DNA of 64,000 nucleotides from Tersicoccus mangrovi (GTDB lineage Bacteria > Actinomycetota > Actinomycetes > Actinomycetales > Micrococcaceae). A program made the position numbers and the translations under genes. A model generated the notes under the pieces. It ran no database searches, was not told the DNA's origin, and saw only the letters and a list, made by a program, of their open reading frames with translations. The first letter of the stretch is position 1; the number at the start of each line of letters is the position of its first letter. Where the stretch lies: NCBI RefSeq assembly GCF_036881825.1, contig NZ_JBAJMW010000004.1, positions 62,001 to 126,000 of the forward strand, given 5' to 3'. Below are positions 15,400 through 23,946 of this stretch, one piece after another.

Positions 15400-16593
15400 T
15401 CAGCGGGCCTGCGGGTCAGTCGCCAGGGTGCCGTCGTCGTGCAGCACGAGTCCCTCGCGGACGGTGCGCAGGCACCGCGGATCCCGGCCCGTGTCCAGCG
15501 CCGGCAGCAGGGGCGTGCGTGCGCGTGGGTCGGTGCTCCACGCCGCGACCGTGCTGTCCGGGGTCTGGACCATCAGCTCGGTGGCCTCCCAGACGGCGTA
15601 GCTGGCCGGGGCGCCCGGGACGAGCTGGCCGAGCAGCGGGTGGGCGGCGTGCGCGGCACGCCAACCGCCGCGGCTCAGCGCGAGGAAGGCCGCGCGGGAG
15701 GAGAGCCGCTGGGCAGGGTCCGGGTGCTGGACACAGGCCCGCACGAGCTCCCAGGGCGACACGGGGTCGCCGCCGGCGCTGCCGGTGTCGCTGGCGCTGC
15801 CGTCGCCGGCCCATGCGGCGCTCCCGAGCACCAGTGGCACGCCGTCGGCGGCCAGAGCGGCCAGCGGCGTACGCAGGGGTGTGCCGGCGGCCGGGGTTGC
15901 CAGGACGGTGACCCCGTGCCGGGCGAGGACCGACCGGTCCGCGTCGTCGAGGTCGCAGGAGACGGCCAGGTGCACCCCGGCCGTGCGCAGCGGGGCGCCT
16001 TCGGCGGCGGCGGCCGGCAGCGCCTCCCGCACGGCGTCCAGTTCGGCGGTCGTGTCGACGGCCCACCCGGTGGCCAGGCCGGCACGCGTCGCGGCGGTCA
16101 GGTGGGCCGTCAGGGTGGCGGCGTCGGCGCGGTCCCCTGTCGCCGGCTCCAGGCCGGTCAGGTGCGGACCGTCGGCGTCGCGCAGGCGTGCCGTGTCCTC
16201 GGGGGTCGCCAGGGTGGCCCGAGCCCAGAGCCGCACCTCGGGCAGCCCCGAGGCCGGGTTCTCCGCCTCCGCGGCGAGGGCCCGCAGGTGACCGGCCGCC
16301 TCGACGCCGTCGGCAGCCGCGTGGGCGGTGACGGCGACGTACCCGGCGGTGGTCGCGGCGGCCGCGGCCGAGTGCGCGGTGTCGTCGGCGGGGACGGCGA
16401 AGGCCGAGTCGTAGAGCCCCGGGGTGATCAGGGCGCCCGCGAGGTCGACGACCGTCACGTCGCCGGCGGCCATCCCGTCGGCGGCCTCCTCGGAGCCGAG
16501 CCAGGCGATGGTGGCCCCGTCGACGAGCAGGGCGGTCGCGAACGGGTCGTGCGTCGAGTAGATCGCGCCGTTGCGGTACAGGGTGCGGCTCAT
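15400..16593 (-). CDS. amidohydrolase-like protein lacking metal ligands
   Basis: A 397-residue protein with the outline of the amidohydrolase superfamily: an N-terminal beta-sandwich strand (RNGAIYSTHDPFATALLVDG), then DLAGALITPGLYDS where active members have PGFVDxHxH. The HxH pair is absent (DSAFAVPADD follows), and the usual late Asp region reads LVLGSAAWAG. The C-terminus has the family's LSSRAAFLALSRGGW and GLVLHDDGTLA segments. It is therefore probably not a metal-dependent hydrolase; a structural or binding role is possible. The ATG at 16593 overlaps the helY stop by 4 bases, so it is the distal gene of that operon. Confidence 0.75.
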   Translation of the reverse strand: MSRTLYRNGAIYSTHDPFATALLVDGATIAWLGSEEAADGMAAGDVTVVDLAGALITPGLYDSAFAVPADDTAHSAAAAATTAGYVAVTAHAAADGVEAAGHLRALAAEAENPASGLPEVRLWARATLATPEDTARLRDADGPHLTGLEPATGDRADAATLTAHLTAATRAGLATGWAVDTTAELDAVREALPAAAAEGAPLRTAGVHLAVSCDLDDADRSVLARHGVTVLATPAAGTPLRTPLAALAADGVPLVLGSAAWAGDGSASDTGSAGGDPVSPWELVRACVQHPDPAQRLSSRAAFLALSRGGWRAAHAAHPLLGQLVPGAPASYAVWEATELMVQTPDSTVAAWSTDPRARTPLLPALDTGRDPRCLRTVREGLVLHDDGTLATDPQAR

Positions 16594-19500
16594 GCGGCCA
16601 CCGCCGAGTAGGCGACGACGCCGCGGCGCACCAGGTCGATCGCGGACCGCAACCGGCTCCGCAGCCGGCCGGTGATCTCGGGCACGCCGGCCAGCTGGTC
16701 CAGCAGGTCGATCACCTGCTTCGACCAGCGCACGAAGTCGCCCGCCGCGAGGTCGGTGCCGCGCAGCGCCTCCTGGAGGGTGCGGCCGCGGGCCCAGGCG
16801 ATCATCGGCCGGACGAGCCCGAGCTCCGGTTCGCTCGTCTCGGGAAGGCCCGCGGCCTCCTCGACGTCGGTCAGTTCGGACCAGCGGCGGACGACGCCGC
16901 GCACGGCGTCCTCCAGGGCGGGCGTCGGCATGGTGGGTCGCACTCCTCGTTCCTCGCGTTTGGCCTGGTAGACGAGGACGCTGGCGAGGCCCGCGAGCTC
17001 CTCCGCGTCCAGCCCGTCGAACACACCGTCGCTCAGGCACAGCGCGATCAGCAGGTCCTTCTCCCCGTATATCCTCCGCAGCCGGCTCCCGTCGGGGGTG
17101 ATCCGCAGCGGGCCGGGCGTCCAGTCGAGGGCGGACGCCGGGTCCGCCTCCTCCGGCGGCAGTCCGTCGCGCAGCAGCGCACCGATCTGCCGGCTGGCCT
17201 CCGGGTCCTGCCCGTGTTCCGTGGTCGGTGCGGGCGCGTCGGTGAGGTAGCCGTAGCCGGCCAGCACGTCGCACACGGTGTCGAAGGTGCGGGCGATCGT
17301 GTTGGTGCGGCCCTGGATCTGCCGCTTGAGCCCCTCGGTCTCCCGGTTGAGCCGGTGCCACCGCTCGGCCCACCGCGCGTGCTGCTCGCGGTCGCTGCAG
17401 CCGTGGCACGGGTGCGAGCGGACCTGGCGGCGCAGGTCGGCGATGCGGGCCTCCTGCGCGTCGTCAGCGGCGACGGCGGTGCGCCGGCCGCTCCGGTCCG
17501 GCCGCTGGTCGTGGAGGGCGTTGCGCAGGGACGAGGCCAGATCGCGCCGGGACTGAGCGTTCTTCGCGTCGAAGTGCTTGGGGATGCGCACGGAGCCGAC
17601 CGTGCGCACCTCACCCTGCAGGTCCTGGGCCGTGATGCGGCGGACCTGGTGCCCGAGCGTGAGGACGGTGGTGCGCGGCTCGTACCCGTTGGTCTCGGGC
17701 CGGATGACGACGACGAAGCCCGAGCTGCGCCCCGTGGGCACCTCGATGACGTCGCCCGGCCGCAGCCGGTCCAGCGACGCCATGGCCGCGTCGCGGGTGC
17801 GGCGGCTGCGGGTCGAGGCGGCCCGTTGCTCGGCGTCGGTCAGGTCGCGCCGCAGCCGGGCGTACTCGGGGAAGTCGCCGAGGTGGCAGCGCATCGACTC
17901 GGCGTAGCCGGCGAGTGACTCCTCCCGGCTGCGGATCTGCCGGGCGATGCCGACCACCGAGCGGTCCGCCTGGAACTGCGCGAAGGAGGACTCGAGGATC
18001 TCCCGCGCCGTCTCCCGCCCGAACTGGGCGATCAGGTTGATGCTCATGTTGTAGGTGGGCCGGAAGCTCGAGTTGAGCGGATACGTGCGCCGCGAGGCGA
18101 GGCCGGCGACGGCGGACGGGTCGGTGCCCGGCTGCCACAGGACCACGGCGTGGCCCTCGACGTCGATGCCGCGGCGCCCGGCCCGGCCGGTCAGCTGGGT
18201 GTACTCCCCCGCCGTCACCGGCACGTGCGCCTCGCCGTTGAACTTCTCGAGCTTCTCGAGCACGACCGAGCGCGCGGGCATGTTCACGCCGAGGGCGAGG
18301 GTCTCGGTCGCGAACACGACCTTGACGACGCCGGCGCCGAACAGGCGCTCGACCACCTCCTTGAACGGCGGCAGCATCCCGGCGTGGTGGGCGGCGACAC
18401 CGCGCAGCAGGCCGTCCCGCCACGTCCAGAAGCCGAGGACCTCCAGGTCCTCCGGGGAGAGCTCGCTGACGGCCTCGTCGAGCTCCTCCCGGATGAGGCG
18501 CTGCTCGGCGCGGGTGGTCAGCCACAGGTCGGCATCCACGCACTGCCGGACGGCCGTGTCGCAGCCGGCACGGGAGAAGATGAACACGATGGCCGGCAGC
18601 AGCGCCTCGCGGTCCAGCTGCCGGATCATCGCCGGCCGGGAGGCGCGGCGGACGGACTCGCGCACGGGCGGTCGGTCGGGACGGCGTCCGCGGCCCCGGT
18701 GGGCCTGCCGGGGCACCCGGCTCTCCATCCGGGCGAGCCGGTTGAGCTCGGGGTTGACGGTGATGCCGCTCTCCTGCTGCTCGGTGCGCGTCGCCGCGGC
18801 GCGGGCCCGCTGCTCCTGCTGCTGCAGGGCCTCGACGCGGCGCCGGTCCTTGGCCTTGGTCTTGGACGGCCGACCCCCGCCGGGACGGTGCCGGGCGTCC
18901 TCGGTGTCGCGGCCGGACGCCCCGTCCCGCGCACCGTTCCGGTCGGTGCTGGTCCGGTCGGTGGTCGATGCGTTCTCCTCCGCGCCGTTCCCGGCCGGCA
19001 CCGCGGCGGCGTCGAAGCTCGTGGGCGTGGCGAACAGGTCGACGATCCGGTCCCCGACCATGACGTGCTGCCACAGCGGCACCGGCCGGTGCTCGGAGAC
19101 GATGACGTCCGTCTCGCCGCGGACGGTGTCCAGCCACGCGCCGAACTCCTCGGCGTTGGAGACGGTGGCGCTGAGCGAGACGAGCCGGACGCTGTCCGGC
19201 AGGTGGATGATGACCTCTTCCCACACGGCGCCGCGGAAGCGGTCCGCGAGGTAGTGCACCTCGTCCATGACGACGTAGCCGAGCCCGTCGAGCGTCGACG
19301 AGGACGCGTACAGCATGTTCCGCAGCACCTCGGTGGTCATCACGACCACGTCCGCCTCGGGGTTGATGCTCGTGTCGCCGGTGAGCAGGCCGACCCGGTC
19401 GGAGCCGTGGACGGCGGTCAGCTCGGCGAACTTCTGATTGCTCAGGGCCTTGATGGGCGTCGTGTAGAACGCCTTGAGACCGTCGGCGAGGGCCAGGTGG

Positions 19501-19703
19501 ATGGCGAACTCCCCGACGACGGTCTTCCCGGCACCGGTCGGGGCGGCGACGAGGACGCCGTGCCCGGCCTCGAGACAGCGACACGCCTCCCGCTGGAACT
19601 CGTCGAGGTCGAAGGACTGGGTCCGCTCGAAGGCGGCGAGCCGGGTCTTCGCGTGCTGGTTCCGTTCCCGGGCAGCCGCGTACCGTTCGGACGGCGTGGA
19701 CAT
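16590..19703 (-). CDS. helY: DEAD/DEAH-box RNA helicase HelY
   Basis: A 1037-residue Ski2/Mtr4-like superfamily 2 helicase. Visible motifs are Walker A APTGAGKTVVGEFA (about 55-68), the DEVH box (VVMDEVHYLADR), SLSATVSN, and motif VI QLTGRAGRRGID. A charged insert of about 100 residues (rich in Arg, Asp and Thr) splits the core. The C-terminal part holds the DSHCT domain (LDQLAGVPEI and nearby). The enzyme probably acts in RNA turnover. The start fits its own leaderless promoter, and the gene runs into the amidohydrolase-like gene. In M. tuberculosis helY also lies beside tatC. Confidence 0.93.
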   Translation of the reverse strand: MSTPSERYAAARERNQHAKTRLAAFERTQSFDLDEFQREACRCLEAGHGVLVAAPTGAGKTVVGEFAIHLALADGLKAFYTTPIKALSNQKFAELTAVHGSDRVGLLTGDTSINPEADVVVMTTEVLRNMLYASSSTLDGLGYVVMDEVHYLADRFRGAVWEEVIIHLPDSVRLVSLSATVSNAEEFGAWLDTVRGETDVIVSEHRPVPLWQHVMVGDRIVDLFATPTSFDAAAVPAGNGAEENASTTDRTSTDRNGARDGASGRDTEDARHRPGGGRPSKTKAKDRRRVEALQQQEQRARAAATRTEQQESGITVNPELNRLARMESRVPRQAHRGRGRRPDRPPVRESVRRASRPAMIRQLDREALLPAIVFIFSRAGCDTAVRQCVDADLWLTTRAEQRLIREELDEAVSELSPEDLEVLGFWTWRDGLLRGVAAHHAGMLPPFKEVVERLFGAGVVKVVFATETLALGVNMPARSVVLEKLEKFNGEAHVPVTAGEYTQLTGRAGRRGIDVEGHAVVLWQPGTDPSAVAGLASRRTYPLNSSFRPTYNMSINLIAQFGRETAREILESSFAQFQADRSVVGIARQIRSREESLAGYAESMRCHLGDFPEYARLRRDLTDAEQRAASTRSRRTRDAAMASLDRLRPGDVIEVPTGRSSGFVVVIRPETNGYEPRTTVLTLGHQVRRITAQDLQGEVRTVGSVRIPKHFDAKNAQSRRDLASSLRNALHDQRPDRSGRRTAVAADDAQEARIADLRRQVRSHPCHGCSDREQHARWAERWHRLNRETEGLKRQIQGRTNTIARTFDTVCDVLAGYGYLTDAPAPTTEHGQDPEASRQIGALLRDGLPPEEADPASALDWTPGPLRITPDGSRLRRIYGEKDLLIALCLSDGVFDGLDAEELAGLASVLVYQAKREERGVRPTMPTPALEDAVRGVVRRWSELTDVEEAAGLPETSEPELGLVRPMIAWARGRTLQEALRGTDLAAGDFVRWSKQVIDLLDQLAGVPEITGRLRSRLRSAIDLVRRGVVAYSAVAA

Positions 19704-19709
19704 ATGGTC

Positions 19710-19715
19710 AGCCTA
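19710..19715 (-). promoter_or_regulatory. -10 element, leaderless-type promoter of helY
   Basis: TAGGCT lies 6 bases before the helY ATG (19703). It is the same hexamer and spacing as at the S9 peptidase gene. Confidence 0.5.
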
Positions 19716-19778
19716 CAAGCGTCGGACCGCCGTCCCGGCACGCCGGCGGCTGCCCTCCCGGAGGGACGAGCGCCGTGC

Positions 19779-20618
19779 TCAGAGCTCGCCGAGCCGCTCC
19801 TGCGGGGTGGCGCTGCCGGCGTCGAGCTCGATCGCGTCCGAGGTCCGCGCGTCGCGCCGGTCCCGCCGGCGGTCCAGGATCATGCACAGCGCGATCGCGA
19901 GGAAGTAGAGCAGCACGAGCGGCAGCGCGAGGTAGAACATGGACAGCGCGTCCGCGCCGGGAGCGGCCATGGCCGCGAGCACGAAGATGCCGAACACGGT
20001 GATCCGCCATGCCTTGAGGATCTGCCGGCCGCGCAGGATCCGCAGCATGTTCAGGCCCACCAGCAGCACCGGGAGCACGAACGCGACCCCGAAGACGAGG
20101 ATCATCCGCATCACGAAGACGAGGTAGTCCTGCGCCCGGATGATGTTGCTCGTTGAGCCCGGCGGCGTGAACTGCGTCAGAACGGTCACGACGCCGGGCA
20201 GCGCCGTCCAGGCCATGAAGGCGCCGAGGGCGAACAGGGGCACGGCGGCGGAGAGGAAACCGACCGCGTAGCGCCGCTCGGCCCGGGTCAGCCCGGGCGT
20301 GACGAAGGCCCAGATCTCGTACAGCCAGACGGGGGACGCGATCAGGATGCCGATGAAGACGGCGCCCTGCACCTGCATGTCCAGCGAGGAGGCGACGCCC
20401 TCGAAGTTGATCAGCGCGGTGCGCCCGTCGTGCGCGGAGATCGTCTGGATCGGCCGCTGCAGCAGTTCGAACGCCGGCTGGTAGAGGAACCAGCCGACGA
20501 CGGCGCCGAGCAGCACGGCGATGAGCGCGACGATCAGCCGGTTGCGCGCCTCCCGCAGGTGGTCGCGCAGAGCCATCCGGCCCTCGGGGTTGGACCGGCG
20601 ACGAGACCTCGGTGTCAC
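19779..20618 (-). CDS. tatC: Sec-independent protein translocase subunit TatC
   Basis: A 279-residue polytopic membrane protein that recognises twin-arginine signal peptides. The N-terminal cytosolic motif HLREARNRLIVALIAVLLGA, FEGVASSLDMQVQGA, VWLYEIWAFVTPGLTRAERR and FGVAFVLPVLLV are family hallmarks, and six membrane segments can be followed. Start is GTG at 20618; ATG of MALRDHL, 14 codons later, is an alternative. The stop of tatA is 6 bases upstream, so tatA and tatC form an operon. The C-terminal tail is charged and probably cytosolic. TatB is not present nearby. Confidence 0.95.
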   Translation of the reverse strand: MTPRSRRRSNPEGRMALRDHLREARNRLIVALIAVLLGAVVGWFLYQPAFELLQRPIQTISAHDGRTALINFEGVASSLDMQVQGAVFIGILIASPVWLYEIWAFVTPGLTRAERRYAVGFLSAAVPLFALGAFMAWTALPGVVTVLTQFTPPGSTSNIIRAQDYLVFVMRMILVFGVAFVLPVLLVGLNMLRILRGRQILKAWRITVFGIFVLAAMAAPGADALSMFYLALPLVLLYFLAIALCMILDRRRDRRDARTSDAIELDAGSATPQERLGEL

Positions 20619-20624
20619 CGTGGG

Positions 20625-20966
20625 TCAGTGGGTGGCGGTGCCACCGGTGCCGCTGGTCGGGCCCTGCGGGTCACGGACGGCGTCGTGCTGCGGCGGGACG
20701 GACCCGGCGGCGGGGGTTCCGGTGGTGGTGGCGTCGGTCGACGGCGGGGTCAGCTGCTGGTTCGCCTCGGCGGACGGGCGGGGAGCCGGCGGCGCGGACG
20801 ACGCCTGCGGGGCGTCGTCGTCCCGCATCTGCTTGACCTCGGACTTGAAGATCCGCATCGACTGGCCGAGGCTGCGGGCCATGCCGGGAAGCTTGGGGGC
20901 GCCGAAGAGCAGGAGCGCGGCCACCACCAGGATGACGATGAGCCACGGGTTCTCGAAGATACGCAC
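20625..20966 (-). CDS. tatA: Sec-independent protein translocase subunit TatA
   Basis: A 113-residue protein with one membrane helix (ENPWLIVILVVAALLLFGA), the hinge GAPKLPG and an amphipathic helix (MARSLGQSMRIFKSEVKQM), followed by a Pro/Ala/Thr-rich tail. It forms the Tat translocation pore with TatC. I prefer the GTG at 20966 because AGGA lies 9 bases upstream; an in-frame start at 20993 adds nine residues. Confidence 0.94.
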   Translation of the reverse strand: MRIFENPWLIVILVVAALLLFGAPKLPGMARSLGQSMRIFKSEVKQMRDDDAPQASSAPPAPRPSAEANQQLTPPSTDATTTGTPAAGSVPPQHDAVRDPQGPTSGTGGTATH

Positions 20967-20994
20967 GGGTGGGGTCCTTTCCTCGGTCACCATG

Positions 20995-21249
20995 CTATGT
21001 CAGATCGCGGGCACCGGACGGGACGTCGTTCGCCTCGTCCGCCGTCGCGACGGGCGGGTCGGGAAGGGACAGCACGGTCGCCGCACGGTCGACCTCACGC
21101 ACCAGCGCCAGACCCGCACGGACCACGCGCCGGCAGGCCAGGGCCAGCACCACGGCGGAGGCCAGCACGAGCCCTCCCCACAGCAGGATCCAGGACCACC
21201 ACGGCACGGTCGCCAGTGTAGGCGTCGGCCCTCCGGCTCCCCCAATCAC
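20995..21249 (-). CDS. small single-span membrane protein of unknown function
   Basis: An 84-residue protein with one strong membrane helix (WWSWILLWGGLVLASAVVLA) and a soluble tail with VVRAGLALVREVDRAATVL. I do not recognise a family. It lies between pafBC and tatA in the same direction and close to tatA, so it is likely in that operon. The start is uncertain: GTG at 21249 gives 84 residues, GTG at 21207 gives 70. Confidence 0.6.
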   Translation of the reverse strand: MIGGAGGPTPTLATVPWWSWILLWGGLVLASAVVLALACRRVVRAGLALVREVDRAATVLSLPDPPVATADEANDVPSGARDLT

Positions 21250-21321
21250 CGCATTCGACGGTGCCGCAGCGGAGTGGCCGGAACCGGTCCCCCGGGTGAA
21301 CGGACGGCGAACGAGGAACGA

Positions 21322-23382
21322 TCAGGACGGCAGGGTCGCGTTCGCCACGGCGAGGGCGTCGTCGATCCAGGTGGAGCAGGCGGCGGACACGTCGTCCGGA
21401 GCGAGCACCCGCACGTCCCCGCCCGCCCGCGTCGTCAGGCCCGGCAGCCACGCCGTGGTGCCGACCCGCAACCGGGCCAGCAACCAGCCGTCCCAGCTCG
21501 CGCCGTCTCCGGTACCGTCTCCGGCGGGATTCCCGGCCTCGACGGCAGCCTCGGCGTCGAAGTGGTCGGCCACCCAGCGCCCGCGCGGGGAGAGCAGCAC
21601 GGTGACCTCGACGTCGTCCTCGGAGCGGGTGAACAGCTCGACCTCGGTGTCGGTGCGGTCGTGCTCGGCGATCCGCTCCCGGTCCACGAGGGCGTCCCCG
21701 TCGGGGCTGACCGAGCGGATCCGGTCGAGCCGGAAGTTGCGCACCCCGCCGCTGCGGTAGCACCAGCCCTGCAGGTACCAGACGTCGTTGGCCGAGAACA
21801 GGCGCCACGGGTCGACGCTGCGCCGGGTCACCTCGTCGCGGTGCGGCACGAGGTACTCGAGCACCACCCGGCGGCCGTCCCGGACGTCGCGCTGCAGGGT
21901 CGGCAGCAGCCCGTCCCCGTCACCGGCGACGTCGGCGTGCAGGGACGCGGTCAGGTCGATCGCGTCCGACGCCGCGGAGGAGATCTTCGCCAGCGCGGAC
22001 TCGACGGCCGGGCGCTGCCCGATGCCGGGAACAGCCCCGAGGGCCTGCAGGCCGACGATCAGGGCACCGGCCTCGTCGACGCTCAACCGCACGGGCTCGC
22101 TCAGCTCGTCGGCGTTGCCGAGGTAGATGGCCCCCTCCTCCCAGCTGGCGTCGATCAGCTGGTCCGGCCCGTACCCGGGCAGCCCGCACACGAACAGCAG
22201 CTCGAGGTCCTTGACCAGCTGCGCGGGCGTGATGGCGAACAGCCGGGCCGTGGCGGCCAGGTCGGCACCGGGGTGCTCCATCAGGTACGGGACGAGGTCC
22301 AGCAGTCGCGTCAGGTCGTCGCGGGACGTGCGCTGAGTCCGCGGCGGGGCCGGCGCGTCCCGGTCCGCGCGCGGCACCGGGGCACGGTCGGCCAGGTCGC
22401 GCGCGGCGCGCAGCCGCCGGACGACGGCGTCGCGCAGGGTCGGAGGATCGAGCACGCGGACGTGCGGCCCGTGCCCGGCCAGCTCCTCGGCAAGGATCTC
22501 CGTGTCCGAGTACGGCACGGTGAAGCGCTCCCAGTCCGGGTCGGCCGGGTCCGGGTGCGGGGCGGCTTCGGCTTCTGCCGCTGGTTCTCCCCCGGCGGGC
22601 GGCCGCAGCGACAGCGCCGTACCGGGCCGGGCCGCGACGGTGGCGATCTCGCTCGGCGTGCGCTGCACGAGGGACGCCAGTGCCCCGGCGACGGTGAAGC
22701 CCTCCGGGATCGTGTAGGTGCCGGGCCGGGAGACCACGGGCGTCGTCATCCGGGAGAGGCGGAACGTGCGCTCGGCGTCGCGGTCCTCGTCGTGGCCGAC
22801 GACGTACCAGTGGCCGAACCGGTTGCCGATCCCCCACGGCTGCAGGCGGCGGGTCTGCGGCGCCTCGGCCTCGGGACGCTGGTAGCCGAAGCTGACCGGA
22901 CGGCGGCGCACGATGGCTTCGAGCAGCGGCCCGAAGGCCGGCTCGGTGGCGCGGATGCGGGGCTCGACGCCGAGGAGCACGTCCTGACCGGGGTCGACGC
23001 CGCGGGCCGAGAGCTTGCGCACCGCCCGACCGGCCGCCGAGGAGAGCGAGGCCTGCTGCCACATGCGGGAGGCAAGGTTGAGCACCGCGGACTCGTCGGT
23101 CGTGAAGCGCACCGCCGGCAGCCGGTACCGGTGGGGGTCGATGCGGTAGCGGACGGTGTGCAGGTCGGCGTCGAAGTACGAGTCGTCACTGAAGGACTCG
23201 AGCGGCAGGCCGAGGTCCCGCAGGTCCGCCTTGTCCCGCTCGAACATCCGCTCGAACGCCTCGTCCCCGGCGGCCGCGTACGGCGGGATGACGCGCCGCA
23301 GTTCCTCCTTGGAGTAGCCCTGCTTGCGCTCCAGCAGGGCGATCAGGAGATTGAGCAGTCGCTCGGTCCGCTTGGGTGCCAC
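21322..23382 (-). CDS. pafBC: PafB-PafC fusion, WYL-domain transcriptional regulator
   Basis: A 686-residue protein with two tandem copies of the helix-turn-helix plus WYL layout. Copy one (about 1-320) starts RTERLLNLLIALLERKQGYS and has its WYL-like core near RRLQPWGIGNRFGHWYVVG. Copy two (about 345-686) starts DDLTRLLDLVPYLMEHPGA and has its WYL core near DPWRLFSANDVWYLQGWCYR. In mycobacteria PafB and PafC are separate subunits of a heterodimer that activates DNA-damage genes independently of LexA; in some Micrococcaceae they are naturally fused. A GTG start at 23382 is used. The gene precedes the small membrane gene and tatA. Confidence 0.92.
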   Translation of the reverse strand: MAPKRTERLLNLLIALLERKQGYSKEELRRVIPPYAAAGDEAFERMFERDKADLRDLGLPLESFSDDSYFDADLHTVRYRIDPHRYRLPAVRFTTDESAVLNLASRMWQQASLSSAAGRAVRKLSARGVDPGQDVLLGVEPRIRATEPAFGPLLEAIVRRRPVSFGYQRPEAEAPQTRRLQPWGIGNRFGHWYVVGHDEDRDAERTFRLSRMTTPVVSRPGTYTIPEGFTVAGALASLVQRTPSEIATVAARPGTALSLRPPAGGEPAAEAEAAPHPDPADPDWERFTVPYSDTEILAEELAGHGPHVRVLDPPTLRDAVVRRLRAARDLADRAPVPRADRDAPAPPRTQRTSRDDLTRLLDLVPYLMEHPGADLAATARLFAITPAQLVKDLELLFVCGLPGYGPDQLIDASWEEGAIYLGNADELSEPVRLSVDEAGALIVGLQALGAVPGIGQRPAVESALAKISSAASDAIDLTASLHADVAGDGDGLLPTLQRDVRDGRRVVLEYLVPHRDEVTRRSVDPWRLFSANDVWYLQGWCYRSGGVRNFRLDRIRSVSPDGDALVDRERIAEHDRTDTEVELFTRSEDDVEVTVLLSPRGRWVADHFDAEAAVEAGNPAGDGTGDGASWDGWLLARLRVGTTAWLPGLTTRAGGDVRVLAPDDVSAACSTWIDDALAVANATLPS

Positions 23383-23495
23383 AGTCGCCTACGCTAACAG
23401 CGCGACGGCCCGGTCCCGGTGCGCCGACGCCGGGGCGTCAGGGCAACGGGACCGGACCGTCGAGGCTCGGGTCGAACCGGGTCGCAGGACCGGGG

Positions 23496-23903
23496 TCAGC
23501 GCACGCCGACGAGGTCGACGACGAAGATCAGCGACTCGCCCGGCGCGATGGCGCCGCCGGCGCCGCGGTCGCCGTAGGCCTTGTTCGCGGGGATCTCCAG
23601 CCGACGGCGGCCGCCGACCCTCATCCCGTCGATGCCCTCGTCCCATCCGGCGATGACCTGGCCGACGCCGAGCCGGAAGTCCAGCGGCGCGCCGCGGTTC
23701 CAGGACGAGTCGAACTCCTCGCCGGTGGAGAAGGCGACGCCCACGTAGTGGGCGCTCACGGTGCTGCCGCGCGTGGCCTCGGGACCGTCACCGACGATGA
23801 GGTCCTCCATCACCAGGTCGGCGGGCGCCTCGTGGTCCGGGAACTCGATCTCGGGCTTGACCCGGTCGTACTCGCGCTTGCCGAAGGACACGTCGGTCTC
23901 CAA
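23496..23903 (-). CDS. FKBP-type peptidyl-prolyl cis-trans isomerase
   Basis: A 135-residue single-domain FKBP without a signal peptide, so cytosolic. It shows VSAHYVGVAFSTGEEFDSSW, the FRLGVGQVIAGWDEGIDGM segment and AYGDRGAGGAIAPGESLIF, which hold most of the FK506-binding and active-site residues. It speeds proline isomerisation during folding. It lies 43 bases behind the FKBP lipoprotein gene and before pafBC, inside the proteasome locus. Confidence 0.93.
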   Translation of the reverse strand: METDVSFGKREYDRVKPEIEFPDHEAPADLVMEDLIVGDGPEATRGSTVSAHYVGVAFSTGEEFDSSWNRGAPLDFRLGVGQVIAGWDEGIDGMRVGGRRRLEIPANKAYGDRGAGGAIAPGESLIFVVDLVGVR

Positions 23904-23946
23904 TCGTGAGGGGGGGTGAAAGGGGTGGACTCGGGTCGAGAAGGCG

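Noticed and set aside
15400..17409. A 669-residue open frame joining the amidohydrolase-like gene with sequence inside helY
   Set aside because: The upstream part lies in the helY coding region in another frame; the start at 16593 overlaps the helY stop in the usual operon manner.
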